This document shows, piece after piece, positions 35,260 to 43,678 of a stretch of 64,000 nucleotides of DNA. A program made the translations under genes and the position numbers. The first letter of the stretch is position 1. The number at the start of each line of letters is the position of its first letter. The notes beneath the pieces were generated by a model. It saw only the letters and a list, made by a program, of their open reading frames with translations, ran no database searches and was not told where the DNA came from. The stretch comes from a bacterium (GTDB lineage Bacteria; Myxococcota_A; Polyangia; Nannocystales; Nannocystaceae), in contig JANSYI010000021.1 of assembly GCA_024742475.1 (NCBI GenBank), forward strand, positions 1 through 64,000. Direction: 5' to 3'.

Positions 35260-36648
35260 TCAGGAACGTTCCAGGGTGACGTTGTGTTTCACCCCGTCGC
35301 GAAGAAGTGAGACTTCGACCTTGCCGCGGCTGCGGCCCAGCGCGTCGCGAACGTCCGCGGGGTCACGGATCGACACGCCGTTGAGCTCGATGAGCACGTC
35401 GCCGACCTGAAGGTCGAGATCTTCGGCGAGGCTCCCCTCTTCGACGGTCGCGACCTCGAGACCGTCGGCGTGCGACCGCGCACCGATGCCCAACCGCTCT
35501 CCGAAGCCTGTCGGGGGCGTCGGGGTCGTGCGCGGCATCGGGCGTTGCGGCGCGGGCCGAAGCCCACGCATCGTGCGGGAGTCGGGCCGGTCGCCGAGCA
35601 CGGCCGTGAGCTCCACGCTCGTGCCGTCGCGGTCGACCTCGAGGAGGACGGTGTGGCCCGGCTCGAGGGTGGCGATCACGCCCCGAAGCCCGTCGAAGTC
35701 GTCGATCCCGGTGCGGTCGACTCGCTTGACCACGTCGCCGGGGCGCAGGCCCGCGTCGGCGGCGGGCGTGCCCGCGTAGACCTCACCGATGACCGCGCCG
35801 CGGCCCTCTTGTGCGCCGCGCTCGCTCGCCGCGCCGAGCCATCCGCGGCGCACGCTGCCGGTGGCGCGCAGCTGCTCGATCACCGGTTGGGCCTGAGACG
35901 CGGGGATGGCAAACCCCGGCCGGCTGTTGGCGCCGACGGCGGTCGTGATGCCCACGACGGCGCCGCGGAGGTCGAACAACGGCCCGCCGCTGCTGCCCGG
36001 TGCGATGTCGGCGTCGGTCTGCAGGAAGTCGAGATAGCTGTCGGCATACAGCCCCAAGCTCCCGCGGCCGCGGCCCGAGAGAATGCCGACGCTCGCGGAG
36101 TGATCGAGCCCCATCGGGTTGCCGATTGCGACGACCCAGTCGCCGACGCGGAGGTCGGCGCTGTTGCCGAGCTCGAGCGCGGGGAGGTCGCGCGCGCCCT
36201 CGAGCTCGAGCACGGCGAGGTCGGTCGCCGCGTCGGAGCCGAGCACCTCGGCGTCGTAGCCGGTGCCGTCGTGCATCCGCACCTGAATCCGCTCGGCGCC
36301 GTCGACCACGTGGTGGTTGGTGACGATGATGCCGTCGGAGGCGTAGACGAAGCCGCTCCCCGAGCCCTCGGTGCCGGGCGAGAAGAACCCGCGGCCGCGG
36401 CCGGAGGCGTGAATGCTGACGACCGACGGGCCCACCGAGTCGACCAGGGGAGCCAGGCTCTTGCGGGGGTCGTAGTGCAATGCACCGTCCGCGTCGTCGT
36501 TGGCTGCGTCGGGCTGAACCTGCGCAGCGTCCTGCGGGGCGGTCTCGGGCTCGGAGGGGCTCGCCTCGGCCTCGGCACCGCAGCCCGACCCCAGGGCGAG
36601 CAGAACCGAACCGAGCGCGAGCGTGGCGAGGGCTGGTCGTGCTGACAT
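35260..36648 (-). CDS. HtrA/DegP-family serine protease, lipid-anchored, two PDZ domains
   Basis: The 462-residue protein has a lipobox (LALGSGC, Cys 23) instead of the plain signal peptide usual for DegP. The trypsin-like domain holds the triad H113 (TNHHVVDG), D143 (AATDLAVL) and S220 (PGSSGGPLF). Two PDZ domains follow (about 265-350, GDVVKRVD; and 385-460, GDVLIELNGVSI). The protease degrades or refolds misfolded envelope proteins. The ATG at 36648 is preferred to an upstream TTG at 36660. It is divergent from the large lipoprotein gene at 36725. Confidence 0.9.
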   Translation of the reverse strand: MSARPALATLALGSVLLALGSGCGAEAEASPSEPETAPQDAAQVQPDAANDDADGALHYDPRKSLAPLVDSVGPSVVSIHASGRGRGFFSPGTEGSGSGFVYASDGIIVTNHHVVDGAERIQVRMHDGTGYDAEVLGSDAATDLAVLELEGARDLPALELGNSADLRVGDWVVAIGNPMGLDHSASVGILSGRGRGSLGLYADSYLDFLQTDADIAPGSSGGPLFDLRGAVVGITTAVGANSRPGFAIPASQAQPVIEQLRATGSVRRGWLGAASERGAQEGRGAVIGEVYAGTPAADAGLRPGDVVKRVDRTGIDDFDGLRGVIATLEPGHTVLLEVDRDGTSVELTAVLGDRPDSRTMRGLRPAPQRPMPRTTPTPPTGFGERLGIGARSHADGLEVATVEEGSLAEDLDLQVGDVLIELNGVSIRDPADVRDALGRSRGKVEVSLLRDGVKHNVTLERS

Positions 36649-36724
36649 CGGGCGCGCCAACCCAGCGCCGGCGGCCCGTATTCCTCACCCCGAGGTTTTT
36701 TTTGTCGTGGTAGACCGGTGCGCG

Positions 36725-38524
36725 ATGCGCCGCCCTGTCCTCGCTTCGTCTCTCCTTCTCGGCCTGACCCTGACCGCCACGCCGAGCTGCAAGGTCCAAG
36801 TCGGGGGCTCGACGCAGCCCGCGACCGGCTCCGACCCCACCGCCAAGCCTCCCGTCTCGGGCGACCAGGGTGGGGGATCGGGCAAGGCGGACTCGCCCAA
36901 GCGCACGAGCCCCACACAGGTCGCCGACGTCTCGGTGTGGGGGCACTTCGTCGTCCCCAACCCCGAGCGCATGCTCGAGCGGGTGGGCGAGCAGCTCGCG
37001 CCTCCGATGATGGGCGCAATGGTCAGCCCCTCGCAGCTCAAGTCGATGCTCGCCATGCAGCTCGAGGGCCGCGGAGAGGCGGTCAACCATGTCGACCTCA
37101 CCAAGCCCTTCGGGTGCGTGATGGCCAACCCCAAGCAGCACGACGAGCCGCTGGCCTGCGCCGTAGGTTTCGAGGGCGGTATCAGCCAGCTGGTCGAAGA
37201 CCTCGGACAAGAGGGTTACCAGAGCGGCGGGGACGGGTTCGCTGCCTACGAGCTCGGCGGCAGCACCGTCTACTTCAAGGGGTGGGGGGACCACATTGGC
37301 GTGTCGGAGGATCCGACGCTGCTCGCGAGCGTCGAGCCGGCGATGAAGGCCGTGCTCGAGCCGGGCAAGGCGGATCGCGACATCTACGTCGAGGCCAAGC
37401 CGAGCGTGATCGTGGTCGACGCACGGGAGGAGCTCGAAGAGTTCTTCGCCGAGATGGAGAACGCGATGACCAGTGTTCCGCCGGGCTCGCCGGGCGGCGA
37501 GTATGCGTCGGCGTCGGCCAAGGCTGCGATGGACATGTACCGCAGCATTGGCGACCTGACGTCGGCCGAGTTCGTCTTTCGCATCGGCAAGAAGCGCACC
37601 AAGCTGCTCTATCGCGGCACGGCGGCCAAGGGCACGCCGACGGCCAAGCAGTACAAACGCGACGCCAAGCTGCCCAGCGTCGACGTCGCGATGATGAGCG
37701 AGCTGCCCGACGACGCCTGGATGGTGGGCGGCATGAACTTCGACTGGCCCAACATCATGGATGACGCCTGGGTGGGCCCCTACTTCAAGATGATGGAGGG
37801 GACGCCGATGGGCGGCACGATGAAGGACATGATGGCGGCGATGGCCGACGTGATGGCCGGGCCGACCACGATGGCCATCTACCCCGTCAAGGGCAGCGTT
37901 GGCGCGATGGGAGCGACCTATGCGGTCAAGCCCGGCAAGGACGCGATGGCGGTCATGCGCGAGTATCTCCCCAAGTACAAGGTCGAGACGCTCTTGCCCG
38001 AAGTGGGCGAGTACGTGAAGAGCTCGTACAAGAAGGGGGCGTTCAGCGTCGGCGGCGTCAAGGCCGACACATTCACCATCTCGCCCACCAAGAAGGCGCT
38101 CGCCGACCTCAGGAAGGAGCCCGACTTCGCGGACGTGAAGAAGGTGCTCGGCAAGGTCCAGCTGACGATGGCCTACGCCCAGAAGGGCGACCGTCAGTAC
38201 CTGGTGATGACCACGGCCAACGCCAAGAAGGCGCTCGAGCACGTGATGAAGGCCGCCGGTGGCAAGGGCAACGTCGGCAAGTACGGCGACGCCCGCAAGC
38301 GCATCAAGGCCAACGCCGACGGGACCGCGCTGTTCATGCTCGACGTCAAGGGCATGCTGTCGTGGGCTCGCAGCCTCGATGTCCAAGGAGAGCTGTCGAA
38401 CATGCCCAAGGTTGGCGTGGGTCTCGACGACGTCGTGTGGACCGCGGGCATGAACAAGAAGGGCAAGAAGGAATTCGAGCTCGCGCTGTCGCAGGCGTTC
38501 ATCGACCAGCTCCGCTCGCTGTGA
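36725..38524 (+). CDS. Large Lys-rich lipoprotein, unknown family
   Basis: The 599-residue protein has a signal peptide with a Cys near residue 22 (TATPSC), a Gly/Ser/Pro linker to about residue 65, and a long domain rich in Lys, Met and Ala. A similar protein of 612 residues, also a lipoprotein with the same size and a GDG-poor, Lys-rich mix of alpha/beta segments, is encoded at 59104-60942; both contain a KKxTK-type segment near the middle and LRK/VKDLG-like helices. I cannot name the family. It starts 76 bases from the divergent HtrA gene and is coupled to a small ORF by a GTGA overlap. Confidence 0.75.
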   Translation: MRRPVLASSLLLGLTLTATPSCKVQVGGSTQPATGSDPTAKPPVSGDQGGGSGKADSPKRTSPTQVADVSVWGHFVVPNPERMLERVGEQLAPPMMGAMVSPSQLKSMLAMQLEGRGEAVNHVDLTKPFGCVMANPKQHDEPLACAVGFEGGISQLVEDLGQEGYQSGGDGFAAYELGGSTVYFKGWGDHIGVSEDPTLLASVEPAMKAVLEPGKADRDIYVEAKPSVIVVDAREELEEFFAEMENAMTSVPPGSPGGEYASASAKAAMDMYRSIGDLTSAEFVFRIGKKRTKLLYRGTAAKGTPTAKQYKRDAKLPSVDVAMMSELPDDAWMVGGMNFDWPNIMDDAWVGPYFKMMEGTPMGGTMKDMMAAMADVMAGPTTMAIYPVKGSVGAMGATYAVKPGKDAMAVMREYLPKYKVETLLPEVGEYVKSSYKKGAFSVGGVKADTFTISPTKKALADLRKEPDFADVKKVLGKVQLTMAYAQKGDRQYLVMTTANAKKALEHVMKAAGGKGNVGKYGDARKRIKANADGTALFMLDVKGMLSWARSLDVQGELSNMPKVGVGLDDVVWTAGMNKKGKKEFELALSQAFIDQLRSL

Positions 38525-38715
38525 CTCGAGCCAGCCTGTTCGCTGCAGTCGGGGTCGTCGCCGCCGGACTCGGTTGCTCGGCGGCCTCCAGGACCACACG
38601 CAGCGTCTCGCCTCCGAAGCGTACCGTCGCCGCTGGCCCGAGGCCGCGGCGGAGTGACCCGCTACGACCCTCCGGTCACCACGCGAATGCCCCACTCGTC
38701 GCGCAGCGAGTGTAG
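38521..38715 (+). CDS. Possible small lipoprotein
   Basis: A 64-codon frame begins with a GTG that overlaps the stop of the large lipoprotein gene (GTGA). Its N-terminus reads as a short signal peptide with a lipobox (VVAAGLGC, Cys near 18), followed by a basic Arg/Pro/Ser tail. The last 54 bases overlap the end of the convergent Coq4-like gene, which weakens the case. The overlap and lipobox together make it plausible; it is otherwise unsupported. Confidence 0.4.
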   Translation: MTRASLFAAVGVVAAGLGCSAASRTTRSVSPPKRTVAAGPRPRRSDPLRPSGHHANAPLVAQRV

Positions 38716-39123
38716 AGGCCGCTCGAAGGCCGACTGTGGCGGCTCCCAGGGCCACTTCTTGCGCATGGCCCGGGTCCGCTTCCAGACGCCGGCCATCGCC
38801 TTGGTGATCGGCCACGCCTCGCGGAGGACCGTCTTCCAACCGACGCCGTCGAAGGCGGCCTTGGCTTCGGGGAGCTTGAAGTAGCTCGAGTAGCCGAGCA
38901 CGCCGACGTCGCAGCCGAAGAGGATCCACGTGTCGGTGCGGGCCTCGTCCAGGAGATCGGTGGTCGTGCCGAAGACGACGTGGCCGATGTCGTGGGAGCG
39001 GAACAAGGCGGCCGCTTCAGGGCGATGCTCGCTCGGCGGCGTGACGTTGTCGTGGACCGCGTAATATTCCTCGAGACCCTCCGCGAGCGTCATGCGGGAG
39101 TTGGCCGGTTGATAGTCGTACAT
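38662..39123 (-). CDS. Coq4-like protein
   Basis: The 153-residue protein contains H44-D45-I46-G47-H48 followed after 11 residues by E60, exactly the HDxxH-x11-E zinc-ligand signature of the ubiquinone-biosynthesis protein Coq4. The remainder is helical and carries SYFKLPEAKAAF. Coq4 is a lipid-binding scaffold in eukaryotes; bacterial relatives are small and mostly unstudied. It starts 7 bases after a MarR-family gene, so the two form one operon. A role in quinone or lipid-quinone metabolism controlled by the regulator is a reasonable inference. Confidence 0.7.
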   Translation of the reverse strand: MYDYQPANSRMTLAEGLEEYYAVHDNVTPPSEHRPEAAALFRSHDIGHVVFGTTTDLLDEARTDTWILFGCDVGVLGYSSYFKLPEAKAAFDGVGWKTVLREAWPITKAMAGVWKRTRAMRKKWPWEPPQSAFERPLHSLRDEWGIRVVTGGS

Positions 39124-39130
39124 GGGTGGC

Positions 39131-39619
39131 TCAGGTGCGCGAGAGGAAAGCGTCGACCCACGTGCGCACCGCCGTGGTCGCGGACTCGAGATGAGCGAGC
39201 CTCTCTTGCAGCACTGCGGCCTCGGCCTCGTCGAGGTCGCCGGCCTCCGAAGCTTGCTGCAGGCTGGCTTGCATGCGGTCGTGCATCGCATGGGCCATGC
39301 CGAGCTCCGGGCGTACGAACCGCTGCAGCCAATCGCGGAGCATCTGCTGCGGATCGGTCAGCGGTTCGAAGTAGTCGTTGCGGTCGCCGGGGTGTCTGCG
39401 GCGGCGGACGAAGCGGAGATGTTCGAGCCGCTTGAGCGTGGTGCTCGCGGTGCTCTTGGCCACGCCCATTGCGGCGGCCAACTCGGACAGACTCATCGGT
39501 GTGGGGCTGGCGAACAGCACGCCCCACGCGGTGCCGAGGGTGGTCGGGATGCCGTACAGCTGGCAGACCTCCGCCATCATCGTGCTGGCTTGTCGCTCGA
39601 GTTCGTCTCGCCCGTTCAT
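39131..39619 (-). CDS. MarR/GbsR-family transcriptional regulator
   Basis: The 162-residue protein has a winged helix-turn-helix at about 38-85 (MSLSELAAAMGVAKSTASTT, then KRLEHLRFVRRRRHPGDRND) flanked by dimerisation helices (MAHAMHDRMQASLQQASEAG). The layout, with the wHTH near the N-terminus and a long C-terminal helix, is like GbsR-type members. It leads the operon with the Coq4-like gene. A perfect 8-bp inverted repeat 6-27 bases upstream is a strong candidate for its operator. Confidence 0.9.
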   Translation of the reverse strand: MNGRDELERQASTMMAEVCQLYGIPTTLGTAWGVLFASPTPMSLSELAAAMGVAKSTASTTLKRLEHLRFVRRRRHPGDRNDYFEPLTDPQQMLRDWLQRFVRPELGMAHAMHDRMQASLQQASEAGDLDEAEAAVLQERLAHLESATTAVRTWVDAFLSRT

Positions 39620-39624
39620 TCTGT

Positions 39625-39659
39625 ACGTTCGGTATGATCCGAACGTTCGATGTCGTCAA
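39625..39659 (-). promoter_or_regulatory. MarR promoter with overlapping palindromic operator
   Basis: ACGTTCGG (39625-39632) and CCGAACGT (39639-39646) are perfect inverted repeats around a 6-bp spacer. On the minus strand TTGACG (39659-39654) and CATACC (39636-39631) are spaced by 17 bases and could be -35 and -10. The operator covers the -10, as expected for autorepression. Transcription would start only about 5 bases before the ATG, so the mRNA may be nearly leaderless. Confidence 0.6.
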
Positions 39660-39693
39660 GCGCCCTCGAGGTGCAGTTCTTGCGTGTCGCCGG

Positions 39694-40734
39694 CTAGGGG
39701 GCCGCGGCTCGCGCGCGGGCGAGGTTCTCGCGCTTCACCAGCTGGCCACACGCGGCCTCGATGTCGCGGCCCAGGCTGCGGCGCACCGTCGTCGTCCGCC
39801 CGGCGGCCTTGAGCTGCCGGCCGAACTCGACGCAGCGCGATCGGTCCGTACCGCGAAGGCCCGTCCCGTCGACCTCGTTGAACGGGATCAAGTTGAGGTG
39901 AACGTCGAGCCCCTCGGTCCATGCGATGAGCGCTCGCGCGTCTTCGTCGGTGTCGTTGATGCCCTCGAGCATCAAGTACTCGAGCATCACGGGGCGATCT
40001 TGCATCGCGTTGACCTCGAGCAAGGTACGGCGGAGCTCGGGCAGCGGGTACCGCTTGGCAATCGGCATGATCGACTGCCGAGGTTCGTCCCGCACGCTGT
40101 GAAGGCTCAGCGCGAGCCCGACGGTGGGAAAGCGCTCCGCAAATCGAAGCATGCCGCCCGTGATGCCCACCGTCGAAACGAGGATCTTCCTGGGCGAGAT
40201 GTTGAACCAGGCCGGGTCGATCAAGCGCTCGATGACCTCGACCAGCACATCCTCGTTGTGAAACGGCTCGCCCATCCCCATGAAGACGATGTTGCGAGGC
40301 CGTCGGCCTTCGAGCGCGAGCAGCTGGCCGGCCTGAAACACCTGGTCGAGGATCTCGGGCGCCGAGAGGCTGCGGGCGATGCCCATCGTGCCGGTGGCGC
40401 AGAAGCGGCACGCCGCAGCGCAGCCGATCTGCGACGACACGCACAGCGTGGTGCGACCGCTGGCGATGCGGAGGATGACCGACTCGGTGAGCAGACCGGC
40501 GTCGGTGCGGAACAACAGCTTGCTGGCGCCATCGATCGACGAGTCATGGCGCTGCTCGAGCACGAGCGGGTGCAGCTCGAGCGGCTCGAGCTCGGGCGCC
40601 TTGGCTCGCCCGACCTCGTCGGGGACGAAGTCCTTGAGTAGGGCGTTGCGCAGCTGCCGGACCTGTTCGGGGTCGGTCCGGGTGGACTTGCGGAGCACCT
40701 CGAGGGCGTCTCGATCGAGCAGGGGCGTGGCCAT
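39694..40734 (-). CDS. rlmN: Dual-specificity RNA methyltransferase RlmN
   Basis: RlmN methylates C2 of A2503 in 23S rRNA and of A37 in tRNA with a radical-SAM mechanism. The 346-residue protein has the 4Fe-4S motif C105-x3-C109-x2-C112 (GCAAACRFCATG), C98 seven residues before it, and C329 (EAACGQL) as the methyl-carrying Cys, all aligned with the E. coli enzyme. MGMGEPFHN is the SAM motif. The start gives MATPLLDRDA; some 150 extra codons are open upstream but lack conservation. It lies just upstream of the MarR gene and is convergent with nothing. Confidence 0.92.
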   Translation of the reverse strand: MATPLLDRDALEVLRKSTRTDPEQVRQLRNALLKDFVPDEVGRAKAPELEPLELHPLVLEQRHDSSIDGASKLLFRTDAGLLTESVILRIASGRTTLCVSSQIGCAAACRFCATGTMGIARSLSAPEILDQVFQAGQLLALEGRRPRNIVFMGMGEPFHNEDVLVEVIERLIDPAWFNISPRKILVSTVGITGGMLRFAERFPTVGLALSLHSVRDEPRQSIMPIAKRYPLPELRRTLLEVNAMQDRPVMLEYLMLEGINDTDEDARALIAWTEGLDVHLNLIPFNEVDGTGLRGTDRSRCVEFGRQLKAAGRTTTVRRSLGRDIEAACGQLVKRENLARARAAAP

Positions 40735-40817
40735 CGGACCGGGCTGGACTGTACCCGCGAGCCCGCCCGTCGTCCGCCACGACCCGATTGGACAACGATA
40801 TTCGCGGCTTTGGCAGC

Positions 40818-41870
40818 CTACTCGTCGAGGCCGCAGCTGATCCCGACGCTGCAGCCCTCGCACTCCCACCGGAATCCGTCGAGCACGACCAGGGTGTCTC
40901 GGTTCTGCGGCCCCTGGTCGAACAGGGCCGCCACGACGTGGACCGCCTCCCCGGGCTCGGCGGGACCGCGGAGGTTCATCCATCCGCTGGCTGCACCGAT
41001 GGGGCAGTCGACGGACTCGCCTTCGATCTCGCACGGGGCACCGGTCGTGCCGTCGATGCCGGTCCTGAGCAGCATGGGGTGCTCGCCCCTGAACGCGTGC
41101 AGGCGAGGGCCGAGCCCGGCCACGCTCGCGGGGCGGCCCTGCCACGTGGCGAGGTTGCCGACGAACGCTTCGCTTTCGTGCCACCACACGAACAAGTCGC
41201 TGACGTCGGCCTGAAGGTCTTCAGGGTAGGCGGCGCTGAGAAAACCGACGCGGATCGTGTACCCGCGCGCGCCTGGGGGCGCCGTCGCATCGAACCTGAA
41301 CCAAAGCAGGTCGTCGGCCTGGCCGGAGAACGCCGAGCCGAGGCTCTGCGGGTCGATGTCGGCGGGTAGGCCTACGCCGTCGGGGTTGGCATTGTCGGTC
41401 GGGGACAGCTCCCCTGATCCCGGCTCCACGTTGACCTCGCCCACGCGTCCGGGAGAGGGCAGGGTGCCCGTGCTCAGCACCAAGACCGCCTCCGATTCGG
41501 TCGACACCCAGTGCGCGTTGCCCAGCTCGCGGGCGCGTCGCCACGCGTCGGAGTCGGTGCTGGCGAAATCGACGGCTGCGACGTCGTCGTAGCAGAGGAT
41601 CTCTGGCGCGCGGAGGGCATCTGCGGCGGCGTCGCAGTTCTCAAGGGGGCTCGGGACGACGCACGGCTCGGCGGTCGTCTCGTCCGGTTCGGTCGAGGTC
41701 GCCGTCGTGTCGACGCTGGTGGACCCCTCACTCGAGGTCGAGGGCTCGAACGGCTCGCCCGTCACCGAGCCTCCGCCCGATCCGCCCTGCGACTCCTCGG
41801 CAATGGCGGCGATGTGAGTCGCGTTGCACCCCAGCGCCAGCAGGAGGACGAGGGCAGCGGCGCGCATCAT
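40818..41870 (-). CDS. Lipoprotein, choice-of-anchor-L-like beta-sandwich
   Basis: The 350-residue product has a lipobox (LLALGC, Cys 15) and a Ser/Thr/Glu linker to about residue 70. The rest resembles the 'choice-of-anchor L' beta-sandwich in myxobacterial surface proteins: IRVGFLSAAYPEDL and the closing TLVVLDGFRWECEGC are typical. Its ATG overlaps the stop of the FecR/TPR gene (ATGA), so it is the last gene of the four-gene sigma operon, in the same place as the lipoprotein at 256-1479 in the first operon. It is probably an exported output or the sensed subunit. Confidence 0.75.
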   Translation of the reverse strand: MMRAAALVLLLALGCNATHIAAIAEESQGGSGGGSVTGEPFEPSTSSEGSTSVDTTATSTEPDETTAEPCVVPSPLENCDAAADALRAPEILCYDDVAAVDFASTDSDAWRRARELGNAHWVSTESEAVLVLSTGTLPSPGRVGEVNVEPGSGELSPTDNANPDGVGLPADIDPQSLGSAFSGQADDLLWFRFDATAPPGARGYTIRVGFLSAAYPEDLQADVSDLFVWWHESEAFVGNLATWQGRPASVAGLGPRLHAFRGEHPMLLRTGIDGTTGAPCEIEGESVDCPIGAASGWMNLRGPAEPGEAVHVVAALFDQGPQNRDTLVVLDGFRWECEGCSVGISCGLDE

Positions 41871-43048
41871 TGCGTCAGCTTCGCACCGTAGGGGCTCTGC
41901 GGGTAGCGGCGGACGAACGCTGCGGTGGCACGCTTCGCCTCGGAGCTGCGGCCAAGCTCGAGCAGCGCCCTGATCTCCCCGTAGGCGGCCTCTTCGGACA
42001 GAGGCCCTCCGCGCTTCTCGTACGCACGGAACAAGCGCAGCGCATCCTTGGCGGCGCCTCGATCCAGATGCAGCTGCGCGAGGCTCATGCGGGCCGCCTG
42101 GGCGGCCGGCGAGCGCGGGTGGGTTCGGATCAGCTCGGCATAGGTGCCCATGGCGGCTCGGGTGTCACCCTCGCGTCGCTGCGCTCGGGCGCGTCCGAGC
42201 AGCGCGCTCGCCTTGGGCGATGGCCGAGCCTTCGAGCCTTTGGTGGGGGCAGGTGCTCGGCCGCCTCGCCGCAGGCTCTCGCCTTCGCTCAGGCGACGCG
42301 ACGAGCCGAGCTCGGTGACCGTGGCCGAGCCTTGCTCGACCGAGACCGACCAGCCCGCGGCCTGCCGTTCGATGACCACGACGCTGTGGTGCGAGGCGTG
42401 CACCCCGACCTCGTCGAGCTCGACCCGGGCGTCGTCAGAGTCTTCGCTGCGGATCGTCGCCGAACCCCGGTGCAAGGCGAGCGCGCCCGAACCTCGGGCC
42501 GTGACGCTCGACCCCGCGTCGGCGCAGATCGTGCGACCGGGTCGCGCAGCGCAGAGCTCCGCCTCGACGGTGACGACCTGATCGACTGGGAGCGCCGAGA
42601 GCCGGGCCGAGCCCGACTCGATCGTCCACACAGCGTCATCCGTGCGGCGCTCCTCGCTGGCCGGCCCGATGAGCGTCGCGATCTCGAAGCTCCGCGCGCG
42701 GTGAGCTTCGTCGCTGCCGAAGTGAAGCGCGGCACCAACGCCGACGACGAGTGCAATGGCTGCAGCTGCAGCGAGCCAGGGCCAGCGGGGGGACCTCACC
42801 GCGGGTTGGGACCGGGTCTGGGCGACGGTGCGCGCGTACGCATCCACGGCCGTCTGCAGCCACGCGGGGCTCGCTTCGGGGTCCGCCGGCGGCTCGGCGA
42901 GCGCGGCGAGGAACGCCGCCTCGGCGCGGTGCTCCTCCGAGCGCGGCACATGCTGCTCGAGCAGCGTCGCGTGCTCTGCAGTCGCCTCGTCTCGCAGGTG
43001 GGCATCGACGGCGCTTCGCCAGCGGGCGTCATCGAGGTGCAGGGTCAC
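41867..43048 (-). CDS. FecR-like membrane protein with TPR tail, putative anti-sigma/transducer
   Basis: The GTG start overlaps the sigma stop (GTGA at 43045-43048). The 393-residue protein has a cytoplasmic N-terminus (1-85), one transmembrane helix (90-110, WPWLAAAAAIALVVGVGAAL), a FecR-like periplasmic beta domain (about 125-255; SGSARLSALPVDQVV, SATIRSEDSDDARV, HASHHSVVVIERQ) and a TPR-like helical tail (275-393; GTYAELIRTHPRSPAAQAAR). FecR proteins bind a partner sigma factor and release it after a periplasmic signal. The TPR tail could bind the beta-barrel protein encoded upstream. In the other operon an analogous TPR tail is fused to the sigma factor. Confidence 0.82.
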   Translation of the reverse strand: MTLHLDDARWRSAVDAHLRDEATAEHATLLEQHVPRSEEHRAEAAFLAALAEPPADPEASPAWLQTAVDAYARTVAQTRSQPAVRSPRWPWLAAAAAIALVVGVGAALHFGSDEAHRARSFEIATLIGPASEERRTDDAVWTIESGSARLSALPVDQVVTVEAELCAARPGRTICADAGSSVTARGSGALALHRGSATIRSEDSDDARVELDEVGVHASHHSVVVIERQAAGWSVSVEQGSATVTELGSSRRLSEGESLRRGGRAPAPTKGSKARPSPKASALLGRARAQRREGDTRAAMGTYAELIRTHPRSPAAQAARMSLAQLHLDRGAAKDALRLFRAYEKRGGPLSEEAAYGEIRALLELGRSSEAKRATAAFVRRYPQSPYGAKLTQ

Positions 43049-43632
43049 GCGCTGGCTCCTTTCGTCCCGAGGTGGACGTCGCGGCGGATCGCCGATCGCA
43101 CCCGGGCCATCGCCTTGTCGATGCGCGAGCGGACCGTCGGCACCGGGGACTCGGTGGTCTCGGCGATTTCGGGGATGGTGTAGCCGAGGCTGTGGCGCAG
43201 GACCAAGGCGGTGCGCTGGGGCTCGGGCAAGGCGTCGAGGTAGTGCTCGAGCGGCCGCGGCAGCGCTTCGGATCCGGGGGCGGGCGCGGACGCGCCGAGG
43301 CTGCGGTCGGGATCGTGCTCGGGGACCATCGGGGTGCCGTGTCGGGCGTTCCAGCGGACGACCGAACGCACGGCGATGCGGCCCGCCCAGCCGCGCAGCG
43401 ATCCCCGCGCGGCGAAGTGCCGGGCCGACCGGAGCACCTCGAGGGTGGCGACCTGTGATGCATCCTCTGCGTCGGATGCGGTCCGGGTGACGCGAAGCGC
43501 CGCATGTCGAACGACGGGCATGATGAGTCGGGCCAGGGTGTCGGCGGCGGCTCGGTCTCCCTCGGCGACACGCTGGCACAGGGCCAGCTCGGCGTCGCGG
43601 TCGGGCTGTGAGGTGGGTGGAGCCACGCGCAT
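43045..43632 (-). CDS. ECF sigma factor
   Basis: The 195-residue protein has region 2 (about 15-85; DAEDASQVATLEVLRSARHF, GWAGRIAVRSVVRWNAR) and region 4 (120-185; LDALPEPQRTALVLRHSLGY, then TIPEIAETTESPVPTVRSRI). Both regions are complete, so it should bind core polymerase and promoters. It sits between the beta-barrel-like gene (46 bases upstream) and the FecR/TPR gene, overlapping the latter by 4 bases. Auto-regulation of the operon is usual for such factors but no promoter motif could be verified. Confidence 0.9.
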   Translation of the reverse strand: MRVAPPTSQPDRDAELALCQRVAEGDRAAADTLARLIMPVVRHAALRVTRTASDAEDASQVATLEVLRSARHFAARGSLRGWAGRIAVRSVVRWNARHGTPMVPEHDPDRSLGASAPAPGSEALPRPLEHYLDALPEPQRTALVLRHSLGYTIPEIAETTESPVPTVRSRIDKAMARVRSAIRRDVHLGTKGASA

Positions 43633-43678
43633 CTGATCGTGGCCGTCTCCGACGCGAAATGGATGAGAAAAAATGGGC

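Noticed and set aside
36683..36703. CCTC-loop-GAGG followed by eight Ts, upstream of the large lipoprotein gene
   Set aside because: The stem is only 4 bp and no plus-strand gene ends there, so it is not a convincing terminator.
35783..38929. A very long open frame (about 1048 codons) on the minus strand across the HtrA gene and the large lipoprotein gene
   Set aside because: It is antisense or out of frame to two well-supported genes and its translation is Arg/Gly-rich without motifs, as high-GC shadow frames usually are.
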